7,599 nucleotides of DNA from an uncultured Lachnospiraceae bacterium. GTDB taxonomy: Bacteria; Bacillota; Clostridia; Lachnospirales; Lachnospiraceae. Location: positions 1-7,599 of the forward strand of contig CAMWJQ010000192.1 in NCBI GenBank assembly GCA_947174615.1. The letters are read 5' to 3'. Below are positions 1-6,365 of this stretch, piece by piece. The notes beneath the pieces were generated by a model. It did no database searches, was not told the DNA's origin, and was given only the letters and a program-made list of their open reading frames with translations. Numbering within the stretch: position 1 is the stretch's first letter; every line of letters begins with the position of its first letter. Position numbers and translations under genes: made by a program.

Positions 1-494
1 GTACCGGCACGCTGATCGCCTTTGCGAAGGCGGATGAAATGACCGTTTCCGTGGATGTTTCACAGGAAGATGTGGTGTCCATGAGAGTAGGCGACACAGT
101 GGAATTGCGTTTTTCGGCATACGAGGGGGAAATCTATCACGGCGTGATCGCGTCGATCACGACGACTGCCACAAGCAGAAATTCGGCAACGATCAGTTAT
201 CCGGTAGTGGTAGCGATACAGGGAGATACCTCCATGCTTTACAGCGGCATGACGGCGGATGTGACATTTGTCACGGAAGAAACAGAGAACATCAACTATG
301 TACTGCGCAAGGCAGTCGTGGAGGAAAACGGTAAAAGCCTGCTGTATATAAAATCCGGGGAGGCGTATGCGCTTACGCCAGTAACGACTGGTTTTAACAA
401 TGGCGAATACATTGAAGTCAGGGATGGAATCAATGCGGGTGACAAGTATTACATTAGAACATTAGTTCAAAAAGGAGGCGCAGATGAATACTAA
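1..494 (+). CDS. Membrane-fusion (adaptor) protein of an ABC exporter, C-terminal part only
   Basis: This is the 3' end of a gene that begins before the window: the open frame runs back to base 3 without a convincing start, and the Met at base 39 lies inside a conserved strand, so it is not the true start. What remains is the beta-barrel and membrane-proximal part of a HlyD/MacA/YknX-type adaptor: a 'TLIAFAKADEMTVSVDVSQ' barrel entry, the 'LYSGMTADVTFVT' turn typical of the family, and a final 'VTTGFNNGEYIEV' segment. In Gram-positives such proteins are anchored in the cell membrane and work outside it with a MacB-type permease. The N-terminal anchor, lipoyl half-motifs and coiled coil are not in the window. 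It aligns along its whole visible length with the C-terminus of the next gene, so the two are paralogues. It overlaps that gene by 11 bp, which implies co-translation. The family call is firm; the substrate is unknown. Confidence 0.88.
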   Translation, partial: TGTLIAFAKADEMTVSVDVSQEDVVSMRVGDTVELRFSAYEGEIYHGVIASITTTATSRNSATISYPVVVAIQGDTSMLYSGMTADVTFVTEETENINYVLRKAVVEENGKSLLYIKSGEAYALTPVTTGFNNGEYIEVRDGINAGDKYYIRTLVQKGGADEY

Positions 495-2178
495 GGCAAA
501 GCTGTTTACGGGGATCGGAGCGGCGGCAGCGGTGGGAATCTTTGCCGTATCGCTGCGCCTTGCAGGGCATGGGCACAGCGAGGAAGAGCTTGTGTACAGG
601 GAGAGCAAAGTAGCGTATGGAAGCCTTACAGTGGGGATCACGGAGGAGGCTTCTGTGGAGATCGGTACGCTGGAACAGCGTTTTGAGCTGGATATCAGCG
701 CGCTTGTTGACAGCGATACCACATCCGCATCAGGCAGTCAGACGGCGGCTGGCGCCATGCCGGGGGGATTTGGCGGTATGGGAAATGGCGGCACAGGAAA
801 TGGCGGTTCTGGAATGATGTCTTTTGGCTCGTTCAATGTGGACGGTCCGGCATCTCAGAGCCAGTCTCTTGAAGTGGCAGAGGTAAAGGCTGCAGTCGGG
901 CAGGAGGTGAAGGAAGGGGATATGCTCTATATCCTGACAACGGAAAGTGTGGATGAGATTCGTGAGACGCTTTCTGAGGATGTCAGTGATGCGAAGGCAG
1001 ACTATGAGGCGCTTCAGATCGAACAGGAGGAGTCAAGAACGCAGGCGCAGCAGGGATATGACACATATGTCACAAACGGGAAGTATGCGCAGCTGGTCTA
1101 TGAAAATGAACTGAAAACATATCAGGATGCCGTGGAGGAAGCGGCGAAGGACGTGGACGACAAACAAAATACATACAATGAAAACATGTTGGAACTCACA
1201 GCGCTTCAGGAGGAATATGAAGAAGCACAAAAATTTCTGCGCGAAGCGCAGGGGGCTGTCTCTGAGAATTACGAAGGACGGCACGAGAATGCATACTATT
1301 ACACTGTTTATTTGAATACAAGAGATACGGCACAAAAACTTGCAGACCAGTTTGAGAAAGAGATTGAAAGCATGAATGAGGAGCTTGAACAGCTTGCGCT
1401 TGATATACAGGCAGCAGTCCGCACCATGAATCAGTGTCAGCTTGACTACGAGAAGGCAAAGCTGGATTTAGGGCAGACGCAGGAGATTGACGCCTACTAC
1501 GCCGGCAAGGCGTCAGAGTGGTACAGCATACAGACAGCAAGCCTTGACAATGAGCTTTTCTCAGCAAAGAAGCGCTATGACACGGCAGAGGAGAAGCTTG
1601 CAGCGTTTGATCGCTCTGTACAGGACAACAGTATTCTATCCGAATACAGCGGTGTTGTGACAGAGGTGCTTCTCTCCGAGGGGGATACGCTCTCTGGCGG
1701 AAGCAGCCTTGTGGTGTTGAATGACCAGGAAACTGTGACAATGGACGTGTCTCTTGGCGAGGATGATTACAATGCGGTTGACAGGGACGGCACAGTGAAC
1801 ATTGTTTTTACGGCGTATCCCGATGAAATTTTTTCCGGCAGAATAACCGAAGTATCGGATGCGGCGTATGACAGCAGTTTGGGCGCTGTTTATTACACGG
1901 TCACTGTGACGGTGCAGGGGGATGTGTCAGGGCTGTATGAGGGCATGACCGGCGATGTGACCTTTGTGACAAAAGAGATGAAGCAGGTCTGTTATGTGTC
2001 AAATCGGGCAGTTTTCAGAGAAGGGACAAAATCCTATGTCAAGGTGCGGGATGACAGTGGAAATATTGCGAAACAGGAAGTCACCACAGGATTTTCGGAC
2101 GGTGTTCATGTTGAGGTCGTGGCAGGGCTTTCTGAGGGGGACATCGTCCTAATCGAGAGCAAGGTAGGTGAAACATGA
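484..2178 (+). CDS. Second membrane-fusion (adaptor) protein, HlyD/MacA/YknX-like, with Gly-rich insert
   Basis: A 564-residue adaptor. The ATG at 484 follows AGGAGG (473-478) by 5 nt and lies inside the end of the previous gene. Visible order: a hydrophobic N-terminal anchor (about residues 7-27); a first beta segment (about 37-75); a Gly/Met-rich low-complexity insert (about 90-117, with 'AMPGGFGGMG' and a duplicated GNGG unit); a lipoyl half-motif ('VGQEVKEGDMLYIL', 138-151); a long Glu/Gln/Lys-rich coiled coil (about 155-380); a second lipoyl half ('YSGVVTEVLLSEGDTL', 388-403); then a beta-barrel and membrane-proximal domain with 'LYEGMTGDVTFVT' (484-496). It is longer than many adaptors because of the insert and the long hairpin. 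The protein should stand on the outer face of the membrane and couple to the permease encoded next, with which it shares an ATGA overlap (2175-2178). No lipobox is seen, so anchoring is by the N-terminal helix. Substrate unknown. Confidence 0.92.
   Translation: MNTKAKLFTGIGAAAAVGIFAVSLRLAGHGHSEEELVYRESKVAYGSLTVGITEEASVEIGTLEQRFELDISALVDSDTTSASGSQTAAGAMPGGFGGMGNGGTGNGGSGMMSFGSFNVDGPASQSQSLEVAEVKAAVGQEVKEGDMLYILTTESVDEIRETLSEDVSDAKADYEALQIEQEESRTQAQQGYDTYVTNGKYAQLVYENELKTYQDAVEEAAKDVDDKQNTYNENMLELTALQEEYEEAQKFLREAQGAVSENYEGRHENAYYYTVYLNTRDTAQKLADQFEKEIESMNEELEQLALDIQAAVRTMNQCQLDYEKAKLDLGQTQEIDAYYAGKASEWYSIQTASLDNELFSAKKRYDTAEEKLAAFDRSVQDNSILSEYSGVVTEVLLSEGDTLSGGSSLVVLNDQETVTMDVSLGEDDYNAVDRDGTVNIVFTAYPDEIFSGRITEVSDAAYDSSLGAVYYTVTVTVQGDVSGLYEGMTGDVTFVTKEMKQVCYVSNRAVFREGTKSYVKVRDDSGNIAKQEVTTGFSDGVHVEVVAGLSEGDIVLIESKVGET
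751..834 (+). repeat. Gly/Met-rich low-complexity tract in the second adaptor gene
   Basis: Codons 90-117 of the adaptor encode a Gly-rich stretch containing AMPGG, GGMG and GSGMM. Inside it the 11-bp unit GGAAATGGCGG occurs at 781-791 and again at 796-806. The 15-bp step is exactly five codons (GNGGT then GNGGS), so the insert appears to have grown by in-frame tandem duplication. It interrupts the stretch between the first beta segment and the lipoyl half-motif. Confidence 0.75.
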
Positions 2179-3521
2179 GGATTTCAGAGTTATTAAGACT
2201 TGTCATCATCAATCTCTCCCAGAATAAGTTCAAAGTGATTCTTACTTCTGTCGGCATCATTGTAGGATCTGCCACAATCATGATGGTACTCGCTATCGGC
2301 ACAGGCGGGAAACTGGAAGTCGCGGAACAGTTCAAAAATCTCAATGCGGGTGCGATCGATATTTCTTATGAATCAAATGCAATGGCGTTTGGCGGCAGGG
2401 GAGGCGGTGGCGGAATGCCCGGTGGGGGTATGCCTGGCGGAATGCCAAACGGCGGAGGTATGCGAGGCGGAATGCAGGGCGGCGGTATGCCGTCTATGAA
2501 TGGTTTTTTTGGCAGTTGGGGAGGCGGTGGAGACAGAACCAATCAGGAGAAGATTGTCCTGTCCACAGAGGACATGGAGGATCTTGCAGTCTTTGTTCCG
2601 GATGTCGCAGATGTGACCATATCCTACACAACGACGACAGAGGTCGAAGGAGGAGAGCTTGAATCGGCAGGATCCTATACGATTGCAGGCGTGAAGAACA
2701 ACTATATGACCATGAGCAATCTTTCGATGGCAGCAGGAGAATTTCTGACCAGTGAGAATGATGAAAATAAGGAAAAATACTGTGTGCTTGGCTATTCCAT
2801 CGCAAAGGAGATTTTTGGAAGTATCTATGCGGCATATGATGATGTGGTCTACATTGATGCAAGACCGTATGTGGTGAGCGGCGTGCTTGAGGAGATGGGG
2901 AGTGTATCGTCAGGCATCAGTCCGGACACGGCAATTTTTATTCCCTATGAGACGGGCGTGAAGTATATTACCGGACAGAATATCAGCCCGACGATTACGG
3001 TAATTGCGGCTGATGTCAACCGCGTTGACACGGTGATCGAAAACGTAAAGACGGTTCTTGCAGACAGCTATGCAAACGCGGAATTTACCATATCCGATGC
3101 GGGAACCAAGATGGAAGCGGCGTCAAAGTCCAATGACACCCTGCAGCTGCTGCTCATCGCGATGGCAGTGATCGTGTTTATTGTGGGCGGAATCGGCATT
3201 ATGAACGTGCTTTTTGTGTCCGTGAAGGAGCGGACGAATGAAATCGGCATTCTCAAGGCACTCGGCTGTTCCAAGCGTGATATTTTGCTGGAATTTTTGT
3301 TTGAGGCATGTTTTATGAGCTTTATTGGCTCGATCCTTGGCGTGCTCGTCGCATTTGGCATTACGCCGGTGGTAGAGAGCTTTTCCGTCAGAGTGGAGTT
3401 GTCTACACTGGGTGCGCTGCTGTCACTTGCATTTGGCGTGATAACGGGGACGATTTTTGGATTTTATCCCGCTTATAAGGCGTCATCCCTCATACCTGTC
3501 GTCGCGCTGAATCAGGAGTAG
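2175..3521 (+). CDS. MacB-like ABC transporter permease (FtsX domain) with Gly/Met-rich extracytoplasmic insert
   Basis: A 448-residue type VII ABC permease. The start is the ATG of an ATGA overlap with the upstream adaptor, with AAGGTAGG (2161-2168) as ribosome site. Topology is classic MacB: one N-terminal membrane helix (about 20-42), a large extracytoplasmic domain (about 45-320), then three helices (about 323-348, 373-396 and 411-434) forming the FtsX domain. Family hallmarks are 'GGIGIMNVLFVSVKERTNEI' (338-357), 'GILKALGCSKRDILLEF' (358-374) and the terminal 'GFYPAYKASSLIPVVAL' (429-445). No nucleotide-binding domain is fused, unlike E. coli MacB; the ATPase is a separate gene two positions downstream, as in Bacillus YknYZ. 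Residues 73-119 are a Gly/Met-rich insert near the start of the periplasm-like domain, a position where ordinary MacB permeases have a short linker. Family certain; transported substrate unknown. A 73-bp gap follows, without a recognisable promoter or terminator. Confidence 0.95.
   Translation: MRISELLRLVIINLSQNKFKVILTSVGIIVGSATIMMVLAIGTGGKLEVAEQFKNLNAGAIDISYESNAMAFGGRGGGGGMPGGGMPGGMPNGGGMRGGMQGGGMPSMNGFFGSWGGGGDRTNQEKIVLSTEDMEDLAVFVPDVADVTISYTTTTEVEGGELESAGSYTIAGVKNNYMTMSNLSMAAGEFLTSENDENKEKYCVLGYSIAKEIFGSIYAAYDDVVYIDARPYVVSGVLEEMGSVSSGISPDTAIFIPYETGVKYITGQNISPTITVIAADVNRVDTVIENVKTVLADSYANAEFTISDAGTKMEAASKSNDTLQLLLIAMAVIVFIVGGIGIMNVLFVSVKERTNEIGILKALGCSKRDILLEFLFEACFMSFIGSILGVLVAFGITPVVESFSVRVELSTLGALLSLAFGVITGTIFGFYPAYKASSLIPVVALNQE
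2391..2531 (+). repeat. Gly/Met-rich repeat tract in the permease gene, bounded by a 13-bp direct repeat
   Basis: Codons 73-119 of the permease are a degenerate repeat. The protein has seven Met in residues 81-108 (positions 81, 86, 90, 96, 100, 105, 108), almost all set in GGM or GGMP. At DNA level GGCGGAATGCC occurs at 2409-2419 and 2436-2446, and GGCGGAATGC at 2466-2475. The 13-mer GGGGAGGCGGTGG is perfect at 2398-2410 and 2518-2530, exactly 120 bp (40 codons) apart. Recombination or slippage between the two copies would remove or add 40 residues in frame, including all seven Met. Confidence 0.85.
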
Positions 3522-3594
3522 GGAGTTTGCTGAACATTGATATGGCGTCCTTGTCACAAGCTATTTCTGAACAGTTCTTTAGGGGGAAAGGAAA

Positions 3595-4152
3595 ATGGAG
3601 AAAGTTAAGTGGATCATTCTGATATTGGTTTTATGTATGGCAGCAGGTGCAGGTGTATGTTATTGGTATCTGCCGCAGGCTCACGCGGCAGATGAAAACC
3701 TCGGGCCTGTTCTGGAAGAAGGGCAGGAGTATGCCTATGCAAAGATTACGTCCATATTGGGCAATGAGATGGAGTATGTCATCGTTGATGCCAAAACAGT
3801 GGATTTTGACGTGCCGCAGGAACAAAATCGCGAAAGAAGAGCGCATGATGACAGCGAAAACGTCAGAGGAGGAATGCCGCCCAGAGACATCGCTGAGGGA
3901 ACTGACAAGTCAGCTGTGCAAAAACTGCCGTCCCGCGATGCAGCCGATCACACACAGGATACCGTTGTCATGACGTACATTGAAACAGATGAGGCAGGGC
4001 AGATGCAGATTCCCGTGGGCACGGAAGTGGAGACCAAACTTGGCGCCGTCACAACATTTTCACGCCTGTCAAACGGGGACATAATCAAAATGCTTCTGCA
4101 AAGTGACGGGATGGGAAAGAAGGAATTGATGAAAATATGGATTGTGGAATAG
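3595..4152 (+). CDS. Small secreted or membrane-anchored protein of unknown function inside the transporter operon
   Basis: A 185-residue protein with no named family that I recognise. The ATG at 3595 is preceded by a purine-rich ribosome site (AGGGGGAAAGGA, 3581-3592). Residues 5-25 are hydrophobic after a basic start, and 'AHA' at 29-31 followed by A-D-E fits a signal peptidase I site, so the chain is either released outside or held by an uncleaved anchor. The rest has two beta-rich parts, 'YAYAKITSILGNEMEYVIVD' (46-65) and a C-terminal block with 'IPVGTEVETKLGAVTTFSRL' (139-158) ending in 'KELMKIWIVE'. They are separated by a charged, low-complexity insert (about 74-121) that contains RGGMPPR (91-97). 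The pattern suggests a small beta-barrel scaffold with a loop inserted. Its position between permease and ATPase genes, with its stop codon inside the ATPase ribosome site, argues that it is a stoichiometric accessory of the transporter. Role unproven. Confidence 0.8.
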   Translation: MEKVKWIILILVLCMAAGAGVCYWYLPQAHAADENLGPVLEEGQEYAYAKITSILGNEMEYVIVDAKTVDFDVPQEQNRERRAHDDSENVRGGMPPRDIAEGTDKSAVQKLPSRDAADHTQDTVVMTYIETDEAGQMQIPVGTEVETKLGAVTTFSRLSNGDIIKMLLQSDGMGKKELMKIWIVE

Positions 4153-4156
4153 GGGG
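4151..4156 (+). promoter_or_regulatory. Ribosome-binding site supporting the GTG start of the ATPase gene
   Basis: AGGGGG lies 8 nt before the GTG at 4165 and overlaps the TAG stop (4150-4152) of the preceding gene. The placement supports GTG as the true start and suggests translational coupling of the ATPase to the small accessory protein. Confidence 0.65.
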
Positions 4157-4164
4157 CATAGACA

Positions 4165-4863
4165 GTGGAGGAAAAAATCATTGAAATAAAGAACGTGAAT
4201 AAAGGCTACAGGCTTGGCGACGATGTGGTTTCTGTCCTAAAAGAGATTAATTTCACCGTAAAAAAAGGCGAGTTTGTGGCAATCCTCGGACCGTCCGGCT
4301 CCGGTAAGACGACGCTGATGAATATTATCGGCTGTATGGATGTGCTGGATTCCGGCGAATATTATCTGAACGGCAGGGCAATCCACGATACCAAGGAGAG
4401 CGAGATGACGCAGGTTCGCAATCAAGAGATCGGCTTTATCTTTCAAAATTACCAGTTAATTCCGACCTATAATGTGATGCAGAATATCATTATGCCCCTG
4501 CTTATACGCGGCATGGGGCACCGTGAGGCTAAGAAGCAGTGCACCGAAATCGTGAAGCTGCTGGGCATTGCGCACAGACTTGACCACAGACCTAATGAGC
4601 TTTCCGGCGGTCAGAAACAGCGTGTATCCATTGCAAGGGCATTAGCCAGCGAACCGGCAATCCTCCTTGCCGACGAGCCGACAGGAGCGCTTGACAGTGC
4701 GAGCGGACAGGAGGTGCTGAAACTATTTGGCAATTTAAATCAACTGGGAAATACCATTGTCATGATTACGCACGACCTGAAAGTGGCAAGGGCAGCCAAG
4801 CGCATTGTGCGCATTGTAGATGGGCGTCTGTCGGAATATGAGGCGACAAGGGAGTTATTGTAA
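4165..4863 (+). CDS. ABC transporter ATPase, MacB/LolD/YknY type
   Basis: A 232-residue ATP-binding subunit with every catalytic motif intact: Walker A GPSGSGKT (42-49), Q-loop with Q94 in 'IGFIFQNYQLIPTYNV', signature LSGGQ (146-150), Walker B 'ILLADEP' (166-172) with catalytic E171, D-loop 'GALDSAS' (174-180), and H-loop H203 in 'MITHD'. The 'FQNYQLIPTYNVMQNI' stretch and the length are typical of the MacB/LolD/YknY branch, whose partners are FtsX-domain permeases. It is therefore the motor of the permease encoded at 2175-3521. The start is GTG, supported by its ribosome site and by the conserved N-terminus ('IIEIKNVNKGY'). It is the last gene of the plus-strand operon, separated from the permease by the small accessory gene, whereas this family usually has ATPase and permease genes adjacent. 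Sixty-seven bases downstream it meets the convergent lipoprotein gene. Confidence 0.95.
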   Translation: MEEKIIEIKNVNKGYRLGDDVVSVLKEINFTVKKGEFVAILGPSGSGKTTLMNIIGCMDVLDSGEYYLNGRAIHDTKESEMTQVRNQEIGFIFQNYQLIPTYNVMQNIIMPLLIRGMGHREAKKQCTEIVKLLGIAHRLDHRPNELSGGQKQRVSIARALASEPAILLADEPTGALDSASGQEVLKLFGNLNQLGNTIVMITHDLKVARAAKRIVRIVDGRLSEYEATRELL

Positions 4864-4930
4864 AGTATTCCGAATTATCTGCTGCCCAGCGCTTTTTGAT
4901 ATCATGCGCGCTTTGCATTCTCTGTGGGAA

Positions 4931-5524
4931 TCATTTAATATATGTGCAGTTCTCCAAAAATCCGGTTATTATTGCTTTCAAATCTCCTGCAAAATCTTTC
5001 TGACATGTCAGTTCTATACACACGGCGCTGTTCTCATAGACGCCGAAAGCGGACACGCCGCGGGCATAGGGATTGGTCTCATTTGGAAAAGTGTACGTGA
5101 TCATCCGATAAGCTTGTTCATTGCAGACGATTTCCTCCTCGGCTGAAATCTCATAATTGGATTCTGCCTTTTCAAGCCATTCGTCCATGCTGCTCTGTGC
5201 GTTTATACTGCTGGTAAATTCACCAAGCAGCAGATAGAGCTGGGCATCATATAAATCTACTGTGTCGCCTTCACTGTTTTCGTAGGGCACGGCATCTCCG
5301 ATTCTCCATGACGCATAGTACAATCCGTCACCGGCAAGCGCCTCTTTGTAATCGTAGAGAATCAGGCTGTCATTCGTGTTATTGATTTCGAGATGTCTGC
5401 CGACCGCTAAAAATGCGGTGTTTTCAATCGGTTCTTTTTCTAAAGCGGGTGATGTATGCGAGCAGCCGGTAACTGTCATGAATAAACAAAATAGGCATAG
5501 TGCAAATTTGAACGTTGATTTCAT
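4931..5524 (-). CDS. Putative lipoprotein of unknown function
   Basis: A 197-residue protein on the minus strand. The open frame extends further upstream to 5575, but I choose the ATG at 5524-5522: it follows AAGGAG (5539-5534) by 9 nt and begins a proper lipoprotein signal, with basic 'MKSTFK', a hydrophobic core (7-18) and lipobox VTGC with Cys21 as the lipidated residue. The mature part is about 176 residues, mixed alpha/beta, with a Tyr/Trp-rich middle ('GLYYASWRIGDAVPY', 67-81) and a C-terminal half of alternating strands ('AYRMITYTF', 'GVSAFGVYENSAVCIEL') ending in an amphipathic helix. This resembles the outline of PsbP/Mog1-like domains found in many clostridial lipoproteins, but that is a fold impression, not an assignment. 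It starts one base after the stop of the membrane-protein gene upstream, so the two are surely co-expressed. Function unknown. Confidence 0.85.
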   Translation of the reverse strand: MKSTFKFALCLFCLFMTVTGCSHTSPALEKEPIENTAFLAVGRHLEINNTNDSLILYDYKEALAGDGLYYASWRIGDAVPYENSEGDTVDLYDAQLYLLLGEFTSSINAQSSMDEWLEKAESNYEISAEEEIVCNEQAYRMITYTFPNETNPYARGVSAFGVYENSAVCIELTCQKDFAGDLKAIITGFLENCTYIK

Positions 5525-5525
5525 T

Positions 5526-6320
5526 CTATCCGTCTCCTTCTCGTGAATTGCCTGAGAGCAGCTCCCAAAGCGCACTGCACTGTTGGGCGTTATCTGTCAT
5601 GGCATCGGTGTAGAAGCAGCGCCTTCCGATATAAAACGCTGCAAGCAGTTCCTGACTATCCCCAGCTGTGCGCTGTCCAAACAGGCTGGCAGAGTAAGAA
5701 CCTAATTCCAGCTCGGAGAGTGCGGGGCAGTCTGACCATAGAAGAACCTTGCCGGCTGTGGAAACATCTGCCTTATCAGGGCAGCTTCCGTCGGGATTGG
5801 CAAGCAGCTGGTGTTCCCGCTGGAAGCTGTCGGGATTTTCCAGCAGGAAAAAATAACTGTCGCAGTCTGAAATATCACCGATTAAGGAAATTTCGGAAGC
5901 AGTTCCGTAATAGGGCGCATCACTGTCGGGACTCTGGCAGCTGGCGTATTGATTGATCTTCACAAGGATCTTTCCGTCTTTGTTAAAATCCAGATCCAGA
6001 TCCCAATCTTCACCCAGTGCCGCGAAGGCATGTTCCAGTGCGTTTACAGTATCTTCCGGGAGAGGCTCTTTACCGACATAGGCAATCTGAAAATCGGGGG
6101 CAGGGCGCCACAGTCCCAGTGCATTCCCAGCTAGATCGCAGGCGATTCCCAGCAGGATAACGCTGCATAGAACATACCATTTATAGTAGTGCCACCAGTT
6201 TTTCCAGGTTTCTGATTTGCTCAGATGCCTGTGTTTTTCGGACTGTATGAGCTGGATCAAGTTCTCAGAAGTTTCTGCATTTTCTATAGTTTCTATATAT
6301 TCTAATTTTCCGATGCGCAT
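5526..6320 (-). CDS. Single-pass membrane protein of unknown function with aromatic belt and DxNxDG loop
   Basis: A 264-residue protein; the ATG at 6320-6318 follows GAGGAG (6335-6330) by 9 nt. A cytoplasmic N-terminus of about 40 residues, polar and possibly helical, leads into an aromatic cluster 'WKNWWHYYKWY' (39-49) and one membrane helix (about 49-66). The remaining 200 residues are predicted to be outside. A Tyr/Trp cluster right before a helix is common in uncharacterised clostridial membrane proteins. The outer domain starts with 'DFQIAYVG', contains a DFNKDGKI stretch (111-118) matching the calcium-loop core DxNxDGxI, and has seven Cys. The residue that would complete a standard EF-hand (position 122) is Ile, so calcium binding is only a possibility. 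It lies between the LacI-type regulator (45 bp upstream) and the lipoprotein (1 bp downstream). No enzyme or transporter motif was found, and I do not assign a function. Confidence 0.85.
   Translation of the reverse strand: MRIGKLEYIETIENAETSENLIQLIQSEKHRHLSKSETWKNWWHYYKWYVLCSVILLGIACDLAGNALGLWRPAPDFQIAYVGKEPLPEDTVNALEHAFAALGEDWDLDLDFNKDGKILVKINQYASCQSPDSDAPYYGTASEISLIGDISDCDSYFFLLENPDSFQREHQLLANPDGSCPDKADVSTAGKVLLWSDCPALSELELGSYSASLFGQRTAGDSQELLAAFYIGRRCFYTDAMTDNAQQCSALWELLSGNSREGDG
5534..5539 (-). promoter_or_regulatory. Ribosome-binding site that decides the lipoprotein start
   Basis: On the minus strand AAGGAG stands 9 nt before the ATG at 5524. It lies within the last codons of the upstream gene. 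The longer open frame beginning at 5575 would put its start 48 bases inside that upstream gene and would bury the signal peptide, so this site fixes the shorter start. Confidence 0.75.
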
Positions 6321-6365
6321 TCTATATCACTCCTCACATCAAATCTGGATGAAAAAATCACTCTT

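Noticed and set aside
39..41. ATG at 39 as the start of the first adaptor
   Set aside because: The frame is open to the window edge and the residues before it continue the beta-barrel entry. No ribosome site precedes it, and the remaining protein would lack an anchor.
1196..1741. Long open frame on the minus strand within the second adaptor gene
   Set aside because: It is antisense to a strongly supported coding region, has a composition typical of a shadow frame (Ser/Pro/His/Arg/Cys-rich) and no recognisable domain.
2391..2531. G-quadruplex-forming DNA in the Gly codon tract
   Set aside because: Most G runs are only two bases long and are explained by Gly codons; a regulatory role cannot be supported from sequence alone.
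3551..3594. TTGTCA (3551-3556) as a -35 box for a separate promoter of the small accessory gene
   Set aside because: There is no -10-like hexamer at a 16-18 bp distance, so the gene is best explained as part of the upstream operon.
4881..4912. Possible terminator in the 67-bp convergent gap: GCT-GCCC-AGC followed by GCTTTTT, and AGCGC/GCGCT at 4888-4892 and 4908-4912
   Set aside because: Stems are only 3-5 bp, one with a 15-nt loop, and the T-run is short. It does not qualify as an intrinsic terminator for either operon, though one is expected here.
5525..5575. Longer N-terminus of the lipoprotein starting at 5575
   Set aside because: It would add 17 polar residues in front of a normal lipoprotein signal and overlap the upstream gene by 50 bases. 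The ribosome site supports the start at 5524.
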